Position numbers and translations under genes: made by a program. A model generated the notes under the pieces. The model worked only from the letters and a program-made list of their open reading frames with translations. It made no database searches and was not told the DNA's origin. From NCBI GenBank assembly GCA_029582165.1, contig CM055892.1:13930754-13994753 (forward strand): 64,000 nucleotides of DNA, in the 5' to 3' direction. Below, piece by piece: positions 34,561 to 44,531 of the stretch; the first letter of the stretch is position 1, and every line of letters starts with the position of its first letter. This DNA is from Portulaca oleracea. Lineage: Eukaryota > Streptophyta > Magnoliopsida > Caryophyllales > Portulacaceae.

Positions 34561-34851
34561 GGGGGGGCAATTGTCCCTACTTGCCCCAAGAGTCCTTCGT
34601 CCCTGTCAACATATGTTGTTGTTGATGAACCATTTTCTCAAGGGTTGGAACCCTTGGATCTGAATACTCTTTCTCCGATGCCACCGAATTTGAACGTAGA
34701 CGTTTCATTTGAGATTTTGTGACTCCTATGCCATAACCCCGCGCAACCCCTGGAGCATCCTCACCCATGAGCTCCTTCCATACCTCATTGTCAATTTGTT
34801 CAGGAATTTTCCAGCAGACTTAAGAGTTTCCATCATCCCCTTAGCCTTGGT

Positions 34852-35783
34852 CTTCATAAAGCCAAAAAAAGTATCCAATTAGTATATTACATGAACAAGT
34901 GTAAGTAAATCAAGCAATTATTCAGACATAGCCTTCTTTGAAGGTTATTCTTTGGGGAATCGCAGTGCATCCCAAGTTAGACATCAAGGAATTTTACAAT
35001 TTATCAAAGTATATATATATGTCAATAGTATATATCAAACATACATCATTGTACTAGCTTGTTTATTTTACAATTTTTCAAAGTAAGAAAGATTTGACAT
35101 ACCATCTTCTCCTCCTTTTCCTATACCACACATTAATAGGAAAAAGTAAAAACAAAAATCTCACCAACAAATACAAAAAAGAAATGTTTCTGTATTTTAT
35201 ATATTGTATAGAGTATAGAGTTTTAACAAATTTAGCACCATGTTGTGCGAAACTCATTGTCCCTGTTGTGTGCATATGAGTCTTGCAAGAACGTGCTTCC
35301 TTCCCGTTTCGCGTGAATTTCTATTACAACATTAATAAAATGATAATAAGAGCCCAAAATCTGAATATAAAAAAATGACGCCAAAATTTGATGCCAAATG
35401 ATAATAAGAGCCCAAGTATGAATCTCATGTAAAATTTGAATATATGAAATCATGTCACAGAAAACAGAGCCAGTGACCATTGCTCCTCCTTGGACTCCAT
35501 GAATGTCCAAAGCACAACGTAGTAAAGTAATTAACAGAAAGTTAGTATGCATTATTAGGGCAACCAATCAAATTTCACAGAATGAACCAACTAGAATTTG
35601 GGAATGTGATTGGAGAATCAAGCTTAAATAAAATGGATCGATCTGTAAAGTAGAAAGAATGGCCTGTGTTGTGTTGTGTTGTGTTATGTGCAGTGCAGTG
35701 TACTTTGTCCCAGATTAACCCAACGTTGATCAAGTTTTTCCCAGATTGACGGGCATCATTAGTCAGATAGAAGAGTTTGTTAC
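34852..35783 (-). other. Intron of the CACTA gene
   Basis: About 930 bp between an inferred donor at 35783 and acceptor at 34852. It contains no recognisable coding sequence. Confidence 0.5.
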
Positions 35784-37263
35784 CTTATATTCATCAGATT
35801 TGAGGTAGTTCTTGTACTTTGTCCATTGAATGTTGTTGAACTCTTTTGGAGTTGTCATTTTGTCAAGCTCTTCCTCTATTTCCTCCTCCCCAAATTGAGC
35901 GGTCTCTATCAATTTCTTCAAATCTTCACCGCATACTCCAGCAGCTTCCAATACTCCCTTCAATTTAGTTCTTTAGATACCATCAACTAGTTTGAATAAT
36001 GCCAAATTCCTCTTGCATCTCAAGCTTCGAAATTTCTCATCAAAAAGCTTTGTGAGAGCTTTGTCTACTTCAAATCGTGTGGGAATTAAAAACTTTAACT
36101 GTTAAATAAAACAAATAACATTATGAACATGCCGTTGTACTTAATCAAATGGAAGTAATTATCAATAGTAAACATACCCGTAAAACTTTTAGTAATTCAG
36201 TGATGTAATTATCTTTCACCTCCTTGAAATCCTTAGCATCAATCGGGAAAAGATTTGGTTCATTGAGTAACGAAGTCATCCATCTACTCAAAGCACTTCG
36301 AGAATCTCCAATTGGTTGCCCGACCTCATTTACTTCCACCACGATTCTCTCACCTTCTCGTAAATTATATATGTCCTTTGACTTGAAATCTTTCATCTTC
36401 TTCACATTTCCTTGTGCATCTGAAAAGTGTTACTTATAAGCAATAAAAAAAAACTTTAAAAAATAACACAATTAGAATTTCATGGCTTTCAGAGTCACAA
36501 GCAAATGCATCAATCTAATGGAATTCGGACATCATGACATAAACAACATCAATAAAAGCCATAAACAGCATGACAGCTATGCAAATGCATCAATCACTTA
36601 GACGACCTTCCAAAAAGAAGGGTAAGAAAAATATCCACAAATTTACCACAATCAAAGCCATAAACAACATGACAGTAACAAGTGATGACACAAATTGCAA
36701 ACAACTACACCATGCATATGATAAAAACCATACCAAAGAATTAATTGACAAATAATGTCATCCTATAGAATGGGAATCATCAGATGACCACAGAGACAGA
36801 TGGATTCCTAACCCAACACAACCCAACCTACTAAAATGAATACACAGACTCCAAAGTCCAAAAATGAGCTATAGATTCATCAACAAAAGCATATTATTGC
36901 TAAAAAAAGACAAATTAGCAGCTAACCAATAGAAACTACAACTCACCAATGATTTTTACTTCTTTTTCGAAAGCCTCGGATGTTACTGAAGGATTTCCTC
37001 CTGAATTTGGCTCACAATCATCATCTGCATATCCTTCATCATCTTCATCGCTTAAGGATTCAGATTAGGATGTAGAATCTGAGGATTATCGGATATAACG
37101 AGAACGAACAGGATGCAATGAGCTTTCAAATGATGACGGTTGTGATGATGGGTGAGGTGATGAATGAGGAAAATGAGAATTACATGATGGAGATGAAGAT
37201 CGATCTTGATTAACAATCGAAAAGTCCATCCTTGTGTCTTGAGGTGGAATAGTAGAAGCAAAA

Positions 37264-38644
37264 CTAGGCATGTATTGCAAAGTTTCCATTCGGTGATGTG
37301 CCAGGTCTCGAGCGTTGAAAAACCATCTCTCTCAATTTCATATTCTCAATATATGTTTCACCCAAGGCAATCTCTCTCCTCAAAGGCACTGTGTTGAGGA
37401 AATCGTCATGGAAGGTGAAACCATCTCCATGAAGCTCGAAATGAATAGATTTAGGGTGACTTTCTCCACCCCAATCATCCGGTTCCCTAATAAATAAGCA
37501 CGACTCCTCTTGATGCTCATCCATAATACCAACCACTACATTGACCTTGAAGCGTGACTCCTTGTGAGGGTTCCTTCTCGAAGAATCAAGATCAAAATCA
37601 ATATGTTCTCTCCCCAAATTTAAAGACAAACGGCCTCTTTTCACATCAATAATTGGTCCCGCAGTGGCCAAAAAGGATCGACCAAGAATAATAGGGCTTC
37701 TCCAATCTTCATCCATCTTCAAAATAACGAAGTCACAAGGGATAAGGAAACTTCCCACTTGAACCGGGATGTCTTCTAATATTCCCAAGGGCTTCCTAAC
37801 ACTTCGTTCAGTAAGTTACAAGCTAATAGCTGTAGGGGTCAAGTCATCAAGGTTCAACTTCTTACAAATTGAGTGTGGCATGACACTCACACTTGCCCCC
37901 CAAATCGCATAATGTATTATCAATCCTCATATCACCAATTAAGCATGGTATGGAGAAACTACCGGGATCGACAAGTTTCTCGGGAGTTTTGCTCCCTATA
38001 ATAGCATTGCAACTGAGAAGAACGGTCGACAACTCTTTGATTCTCCTTTTGTTTGTCAAGAGGTCATTAAGATGTTTCTTGAAAGAAGGGACCTCTGCCA
38101 TGGCATCTAGAAAAGGAATATTGACTTGGAGCTTCTTCAACATCTCAATAAATCGCACAAACTTCACCTCGTTTTTATGTTGAATCAATCTCCCAAGAAA
38201 AGGTACTGGTGGTCTATATGAAACGGGTTTCTCCAATGGGTTTTCATGAATATTCTCCCTCAAGACTTCCTTTCCTTTCTCTCTTCTTTTCTCAATCTCT
38301 ACCCTCTCTTCCAACTTCTCTTTTTCCTCATCCTCGGCCTCATTAACTACAACATCATCCTCTTTCTCCTCAACTATGGCTCGCTCAACTCCTAAATTCT
38401 CCTCTTCAGTACTATCCACCACAACTCCCTCATTCTCTCTCAAAGATCTCTCCTCTTCCACATTCTCCCCCACGACCATAGGTTCTTCAATTTTTCTTCC
38501 ACTCCTTAGGGTAATAACATCAACTTTCTCCCCTTGGATAGGTTGAGGTTTAATGGGTTGAGAAAGGTATATTTGTTGAGCAACTTGGGTCATTTGGGTT
38601 TCAAGGTCTCTAAGGCGAGCACCCTCACTTTCTTGATTAGCCAC
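37264..38644 (-). pseudogene. gypsy (Athila-type) linker and aspartic protease
   Basis: The first part (38644-37862) has VDVITLRSGRK and AEVPSFKKHLNDLLTNKRRI, both usual before the Athila protease. The active site reads LCDLG and then shifts frame at a six-C run (37896-37901 on the + strand), one base too many. A TAA at 37816-37818 follows. The frame then resumes with ILGRSFLATAGPIIDVKRG, the protease flap and C-terminal part. The enzyme would cut the polyprotein. Confidence 0.85.
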
Positions 38645-39759
38645 ATTTGTTGCAACAACTTTTCAATCATAGAATCTTGGGATGGTTGACAAAACTGAGA
38701 TTGTGAGGTGGGTTGATGTGAGAACTCTTCTTGAAAATATGCATGATGGTCATAAGGTTGAGAAACAGGGTTAAACACCGGGTTGACAAACGTGGTATAA
38801 CTAGGATCATAATCCTCATAAGAATGGGAATAAAGCTGGTTGGAATAGATGGCATTCACATGTTCTACTTGACGATACTCAACACATTGATGCTCGAGAT
38901 GTGGACCAAAACACAACTTACAAGTATGCACAATAGAAATAGGTTTGGATGCAAAGGCTTACATAACTCGGGTTAAGTTCAACTGGTTGGAAACCTCATC
39001 ATTCCCCATCTTCTTTTGCAAATCAAGGATGGTGGCCATTAGGAGCTTGATAGTGGGGTTGTGTTCCAAAGAATGATCCCCATTTCTTGAATTTTGGCCG
39101 CCTCCCCAACTAGGAACATTCTGAGATAGCTCATGAAGAAAAATGTTGGCTTCCTCCGCATTCTTCTTTAAGAACATCCCTCCAGATGCACGATCAATAG
39201 ACTCTTTGTAGGAATCACAAAGCGCATAATAAAAGTGTTGAAGTAGCATCCAATCCAGTAAATTGTGATGTGGACATTGGCGTTGAAAACTCTTAAATCT
39301 CCCCCAAGCCTCAAAAAGATCTTCTCCGGATTCTTGCTTGAAAGACATAATAACTTGCCGGAGTCGATAAGTTTCATCCGCTGGGAAAAATCGGTGCAGG
39401 AAATCTCTTCTAAGTACCTCCCATGAAGAATATGTGCCGGGAGGGCATGTTTGAAGCCATATCTTCGCTTTCCCCGTAAGAGTTAAAGGAAAGAACTTCA
39501 ATATCATAAATTCAGAAAATAAACTAGGAACTTGCACAAAACTAATCTGATCTTCAAATTTCTCGATATGTGCAATAGGACTCTCAGATTTGTCTCCATA
39601 AAACTGATTGCTCGAGAAGACTACAAGTAAGTATGGTTTGAATTCAAATACGACATCGGGTGGTAACGGTGGTAAAGTGATCGGGTTGCCTCCCATATCC
39701 AATGATGGAACGACATATGATAGAAGGGTACAGGGTGAACCAATTTGGCCCGCCGCCAT
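38590..39759 (-). pseudogene. gypsy (Athila-type) gag with zinc knuckle
   Basis: The retrotrans_gag domain spans residues about 60-200 (ILKFFPLTLTGKAKIWLQ, LRRDFLHRFFPADETYRLR, YYALCDSYKESIDRASGG). One stop lies at 38959-38961. It then continues to a zinc knuckle CKLCFGPHLEHQC and a Gln/Tyr-rich tail, with a frameshift near 38645. It would form the particle shell. Confidence 0.87.
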
Positions 39760-39887
39760 CAGAACTCGAAACCTCCTACAAGAAATAGAGAAGCATCAAA
39801 TTCATCGGGAATCGGAACAAACTAGTTTCTAGCATGAAAGCAATCTTAAACAACTCAAGACTAAGAAACTAAGCTAGGGGCACTTGC

Positions 39888-39904
39888 TCCCCGGCAACGG
39901 CGCC
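39888..39904 (-). promoter_or_regulatory. Primer binding site (tRNA-Asp)
   Basis: On the - strand GGCGCCGTTGCCGGGGA, complementary to the tRNA-Asp 3' end, lies three bases inside the LTR, the primer used by Athila elements. Confidence 0.85.
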
Positions 39905-39907
39905 TTA

Positions 39908-41519
39908 TGTAACGTGGTTTTTGTACCCCGGTTTTGTCGTTCTCTCTCAGGGAGCTAGGGGCCTTGGCTAAGAAACTCAGTCTAAGATCGGCTCAAGATC
40001 GCTAGGTAAGGTAATGGGTTGAAAAAGGCGGTCACAAAGCAATAAATAAATCTAAGGTCAGTCAAGGTGAAACAATGGGTTTCGGGGGCTTTTCGGGATG
40101 CAAACGGGAACAAGGAGATAGGTTTTGCAACAAAAAAGCAAGAAGGAAGAAAATCAAGTGGCAATTCCGTTAGAAAATACCCACCGGACTTCCTCTTTCA
40201 AGGATAGTTCGGATTAACTTCCCCAAAGTCCACCACGGACCCGGAGGGTTAATGAAACGGAATTCCCTAGTTAGTCTCTACTCACTCTCATGAGTAAAGT
40301 GCTAACTATCCCAATTCCAACCTTCCAACACAAGTGTTGGATGTGTTCGGGGACTTTCGGACCCAAATACATCCCACTTGAGGGAAGGAATGGAGTGGGA
40401 AAAGTGATTTCCCAACTAATTACTCACTAATATTGCTAACCCATACCTAATTACCCATTCACACCCTTAATTACCCTAACCCATTAGGGTTCTAGCCACT
40501 ACCCATCACAACTATGCTAACAACATCAACAAAACCAACCCTAAGCATGATTTCTATCAACAACAAACACAAATCAAGCAAAACAATGAAATAGCAAGCA
40601 AGAACAACTAAACAAGCATGAAAATAATTAGCAAAGTAATTAATAAAGAGTTAAGGGAAGAAAATACTTATCAAAATGCTGTAGATGAACAAAGAAAAGC
40701 AATGGGAATGATAATCCAACAATCTCTCAATTGTTTGAATCTTCAATCCTTGAATCACACCAAAAATCCACCAAAACCCTAGAATAATTAAGGCCAATCT
40801 CTCACTAAAACTCACTAATACAAAGCTGGAAATAGAGTCTAAGTAACTAGAATTAGATACCCAAGATAATCGTCAAAGAGGAGTATATATACAAGGCAAA
40901 ACAGTTGGGCAAAACGCAACACTTCAAGCCGGAACATTCGCGCAGAAAAAGGGAGACCACAGGTGTGGTCTAGGAGACCGCAGGCGCGGTCTCTCGCTGC
41001 CCAGGGAAGGTAGCGGGTGCCACGCGCGAAAACTGTTGGGCGATTCTTCCTTCGTAAGACCGCAGGTGCGGTCTTCACTAACCGTAGGTGCGGTCTTCTT
41101 CGGGGACTTAACTTCCTGTGCAAGCGTAGCAGCTACCGTGGGTGCGGTCTCTAGGACCGTAGGTACGGTCCTCTTCGGCAAGCCAGGGGTAGCGAGTGCC
41201 ACACCCAGGGTGACGGGGGCTACCCTCCTCTTTTCTTCCTTTTGTTCCTTCCTTCATTCCAAGGCATGTAACGCCCGCTACAAGGGTCGTAGCGGGTGTT
41301 CCCTCACTAATTAGTACCAAATGAAGGGAAAGTGATCCGGCTCGGCTCGGGAAATCACCAAAAATGCTCTAAAATAGCCCGTTTTACCTCGTTTTTGTGT
41401 AAACCGCCAAAACCTACAAAATAACCAAAAACATACTAAAAAGCCATGAAAATAAACACGAAACGAGTCAAAAGTCTAAGAATTAAGGCGTTATTTAGAC
41501 ACAAAATTGGGTCTAAACA
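39908..41519 (-). repeat. 5' LTR of the Athila-like element
   Basis: TG at 39908 and CA at 41518-41519 mark the ends. No second copy is in the window, so the outer border rests on the terminal bases. Six copies of a 16-bp palindrome lie at 40955-41170, and the LTR is GC-rich only there. Confidence 0.75.
40955..41170. repeat. Three pairs of 16-bp palindromes in the LTR
   Basis: Copies of GACCGCAGGTGCGGTC or close variants start at 40955, 40976, 41058, 41080, 41134 and 41155. Within each pair the start-to-start distance is 21 or 22 bp. Most changes in one arm are matched in the other (for example GACCAC...GTGGTC), so pairing is largely kept. Confidence 0.9.
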
Positions 41520-41527
41520 TGATACCA

Positions 41528-42545
41528 TCACTTTGTAAGCATTGATGACCAACGAATGTTGAACTTGATGATGTCATTGATTTCTAAACGCCCCATGACC
41601 TATGGATAATGAGCTTGATGATGTCATCGCTTCGTAAACGCCCAATGAGCAGGTAGAAAATTTGATGAAGAATTGATGATGTCCTCACTTTATAAATACC
41701 CGATTACTAGTAGACGATGAACTTAATGAAGATATTTATAATGTCATCTCTTTGTAAAATCTGATAACCAGCGGAGATAACTTGGTGCACTTGATAGTTA
41801 ACTTGATGATTCCGTTGTAAACACTCGAAGACCAGCAGTTGATGAACTTAAAAATTGATGACGATCTTGATGATGCCATCAATTTATAAATACTCAATGA
41901 GTAATGGCTAATTAACTTGATGATGCACTTGATGATGAATTTGATGATGTCATCGCTTGGTAAATGCTCGATGATCAATAGATGATGAACTTGATGATAT
42001 CATCGCTTTGTAAATGCTCAATAACCAGCAGAGATCACTTGATTGACTTGATGATGTGATCATTAGGTAGACGCCCATGAGTAGTGGATGATAAACATGA
42101 TGATGATCTTGATTGTCATCACTTTGTAAATGTCCGATGACCAGTCGTAATGACATGATCATGAATTTGACGAGGTCATCGTTTTCTAAATTATTGGTGA
42201 CCAACAAAAAAATGGATGAAGTTAATCAAGGACTTGATGATGCAATTGCTTTGTAAATGTCTAATGACTAGCGAAGATAAGTTGATTAACTTGGTGATGC
42301 TATCGCTTTTAAATGCCATATGACTAGCAGATGGTGAACTCGATGATGAATGTTATGATGTCATCGCTTTGTGAACGTTTGATGACCGATGGATGATGAA
42401 TTTGAAGATGATCTTTATGATTCCATCGCTTTAAAAACGTTTGATGACCAATGAAAATGACTTGATGATGCAACGGTTTGTAAATGCTCGACAACCAGCG
42501 AAGATGACTTGTTGAATTTGATGAAGAACCTGATGATGAGTATGC
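41528..42545. repeat. Degenerate minisatellite, about 60-bp unit, 17 copies
   Basis: Seventeen blocks resembling TCATCGCTTTGTAAAYGC recur 43-73 bp apart, each followed by a TGATGACCAGC-like block and runs of TTGATGATG. The copies are well diverged. No long open frame is consistent across the array. The gypsy LTR ends nine bases before the first block. Confidence 0.85.
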
Positions 42546-43849
42546 CTTTTAACTAATATCACATAGTTGATGATGATGTCTAAATTGTATACATATTAGA
42601 ACGACAACTCGAAGATGACTTGAAATGTCGTTGCATTGTGATCTCGCGACGATAAGCCTAATAGGTGATTGACATGACTTATGGCTATTACCACATCTCA
42701 GGTTGACTTCGATGGTTATAGTGACTCTAGTTGAGGTCAGGTGATTTTCATGACTCTGGCGGACTTGAATTGATTATTTTTCAGTACGACGATTGGATTC
42801 TAATGGCCTAGCAGCTGATGATTAAGTCTTTGGAGTGTGATTAGAGATACTTTTCACTCTAATCCTGGCCTTTAGAATTTAAGACCATATATACTTGAGT
42901 CTCTGGATGACATTTGAGCTTGGCTAGCCCCCAATGTGTATTTTTAAGCATTGTTACGTTGTGGCGATGCTTCGTTCGTTCCCCTTTTAATGGGAAATGG
43001 TTAGCCTCGGGTAATGTTATGCTAGTATGCATGCAAATGGTCTTTCAGAATCTAACCTCTTGCGAATGATGCATTTCTTGGACTTGTGTACTTATACACT
43101 TATACATGACCGTTGACTTTATTCATGATCATAACGTGACTTTTTGATGGAACCCTAATGTGGCTAGGAATATACAAATGTTTTATTAATTTATAATGCA
43201 TGTGACTCTATATGCAAGTAGCCTTTTGTTCCAACATTCAGATGATGACCCATAAGTGTTAAAGTGATATGCTAAGCAATTTCCAGACAAGGCAAGGCTC
43301 ATTATGTGTAACCACCTTGGAGCAGGAAACGGTGACAGAGGCAATTGGCTCAGATGACCTGCTTCTCGAGATCGCTCCATCTTTGTTTCCACGCTTTCTT
43401 GGATTCTCATGGGTCAAGGAGGCATGTTTGTTGAATATGAGGGTGGCCCAAGACAAGTTTGAGACAATTCTGAGGTTTGGTGATCTCACAATTAAGCATG
43501 TTCTCTTTAATGTGAGATCATGAAAAAGAAATGATTGATAACCTCCCGATTTAAAGAAGTTGTATGGCTATCATGTGGTGAGATGTTGAGCATGATACAA
43601 AGGTTTGTCGAATCCTTAATTAGACATTGAAGTAAACAAAAAAATCATAACGATTCTTTTCGAACTTATTATTATACACTTGTTATATAAAAATAAAGTA
43701 AAGACAATAAATTCTAAGGAGACAATTTAAATGAAAGAAAACTAAACGGAAAAATAGGAAGAGTTTTTCATTTATTTGAATCCAAGGAAATATAGAAGGA
43801 AAAATAATAGGAAAACATAACTATCTTTCTTGCCAAGAAAAACTACCTA
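42546..43849. other. Intergenic DNA with one unexplained open frame
   Basis: No recognised gene. An 84-codon open frame on the + strand (43269-43523) has normal amino-acid composition (GSDDLLLEIAPSLFPRFLGF) but I do not recognise it; it may be a remnant exon or chance. Confidence 0.45.
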
Positions 43850-44531
43850 TTTTGAAAAGTGAAAATATAGCAAAGCAAACACGACCCCTCGTCCCTTCCA
43901 GGTCTGCTCCCTTCCATCTTCTCTCTTTTCTCAACCTTTTCTTTTTCTTCTTTGAAAATGTTAATCCTACATTTTGGCGATCGGCATCGGCGAGATTCTC
44001 GGACACCATGCCGCACTCGCCCTCTACGAAGACTACCTGATTGAAAAGGATTTGGGTTTATCCTTTTGCTATTGTGTCCACCGGCGGCACCAGCACCACA
44101 ACAACGATTAGTTTGGTATGTCTGCCACCGGTGACAATGCCTTCGCCATTGAATTCACCAGCAACGGTGAGTTGTTCGGCTTGTTGAATAGTTCCAGAGT
44201 TACTATGAATATATTTTCTTTTTTAATTTTTGAATGCTTTGGAATGATTACATCAGTCACCAAGTTATCAAATTTTCATTGGTTTTTTCTTTCCATTGAT
44301 ATTTTTCTTTTATTTTATCTTAGGAGCAAAATTATGTTTTGCATTGTTTTTTCCCCTTTTGCCCTAATTTTCCTAGGACAAATACACAACATATTTAAGT
44401 TGTTAAATTCGGTGCAACCATATCCAGGAGTAATAAACCAAAATTATAATGACATTATGGTTTAAAGAATATTTATGAAAAAGTGAACATGTTTGTCAAT
44501 GTGTTTTTCATTTTGTATGGTATGTTTTCAG
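43850..44531 (+). promoter_or_regulatory. 5' region of the ACA gene: leader, uORF, first intron
   Basis: A CT-rich stretch at 43896-43960 looks like a plant leader. A ten-codon upstream ORF (ATG 44008, TGA 44038-44040) follows. A possible first coding exon ends at a GTGAGT donor near 44165; the only in-frame ATG before it is 44137-44139 and would add about ten residues. The rest, to the acceptor at 44531, is intron-like. Confidence 0.4.

Larger units (their letters stand above)
30845..34614 (-). mobile_element. hAT transposon with own transposase, inside CACTA exon
   Basis: Flanks TCAACATC (30845-30852) and TCAACATA (34607-34614) form an 8-bp duplication with one mismatch. Ends share CAGGGACGAAG as inverted repeats. 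The 3754-bp element (30853-34606) has G runs just inside both ends and an AT-rich 5' leader (33552-34550). Its transposase gene is read on the - strand. It lies in exon 4 of the CACTA gene, whose frame closes when the element and one duplication are removed. Confidence 0.9.
30383..37289 (-). pseudogene. CACTA TNPA-like protein gene (transposase_24 type)
   Basis: Exons inferred from GT-AG sites on the - strand: about 37289-36947, 36419-36178, 36098-35784, 34851-30714 (hAT inside) and 30445-30383. The conserved core is GQPIGDSRSALSRWMTSLL in exon 2. Exon 4 carries ARGYGIGVTKSQMKR and RVPTLEKMV, typical of this plant family, and continues across the hAT. The protein would bind the subterminal repeats during transposition. 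Stops or shifts occur in exon 1 (near 37080), exon 3 (near 35973) and exon 4 (near 34770). The start is tentative. Confidence 0.65.
29674..37290 (-). mobile_element. CACTA (En/Spm) element, 3' part, with nested hAT
   Basis: The left end is CACTACAAGGATTGGG, the CACTA terminal signature. The next 300 bp hold subterminal repeats of the type AGGTGTAGC in both directions. A TNPA-like gene (transposase_24 family) is read on the - strand in five exons. The other terminus is not found; the coding sequence runs up to gypsy DNA near 37264-37290. A hAT element fills 30853-34606. Confidence 0.75.
37264..41519 (-). mobile_element. Athila-like gypsy retrotransposon, 5' half
   Basis: A 1612-bp 5' LTR (39908-41519), a tRNA-Asp primer site, gag and protease are present in gypsy order on the - strand. 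Sequence stops within the linker after protease at 37264-37290, where CACTA coding DNA begins. Reverse transcriptase, integrase and 3' LTR are absent. Long LTR, Asp primer and a protease of the DLG type fit the Athila group. Confidence 0.85.

Noticed and set aside
36570..36755. 61-codon open frame on the + strand
   Set aside because: Lies in an intron of the CACTA gene and has no domain.
41528..42545. CRISPR-like array
   Set aside because: Units are degenerate, lack fixed repeats with unique spacers, and the setting is a plant nuclear genome.
44118..44465. 115-codon open frame as first ACA exon
   Set aside because: It is in the wrong frame to join the next ACA exon and runs through intron-like T-rich DNA.
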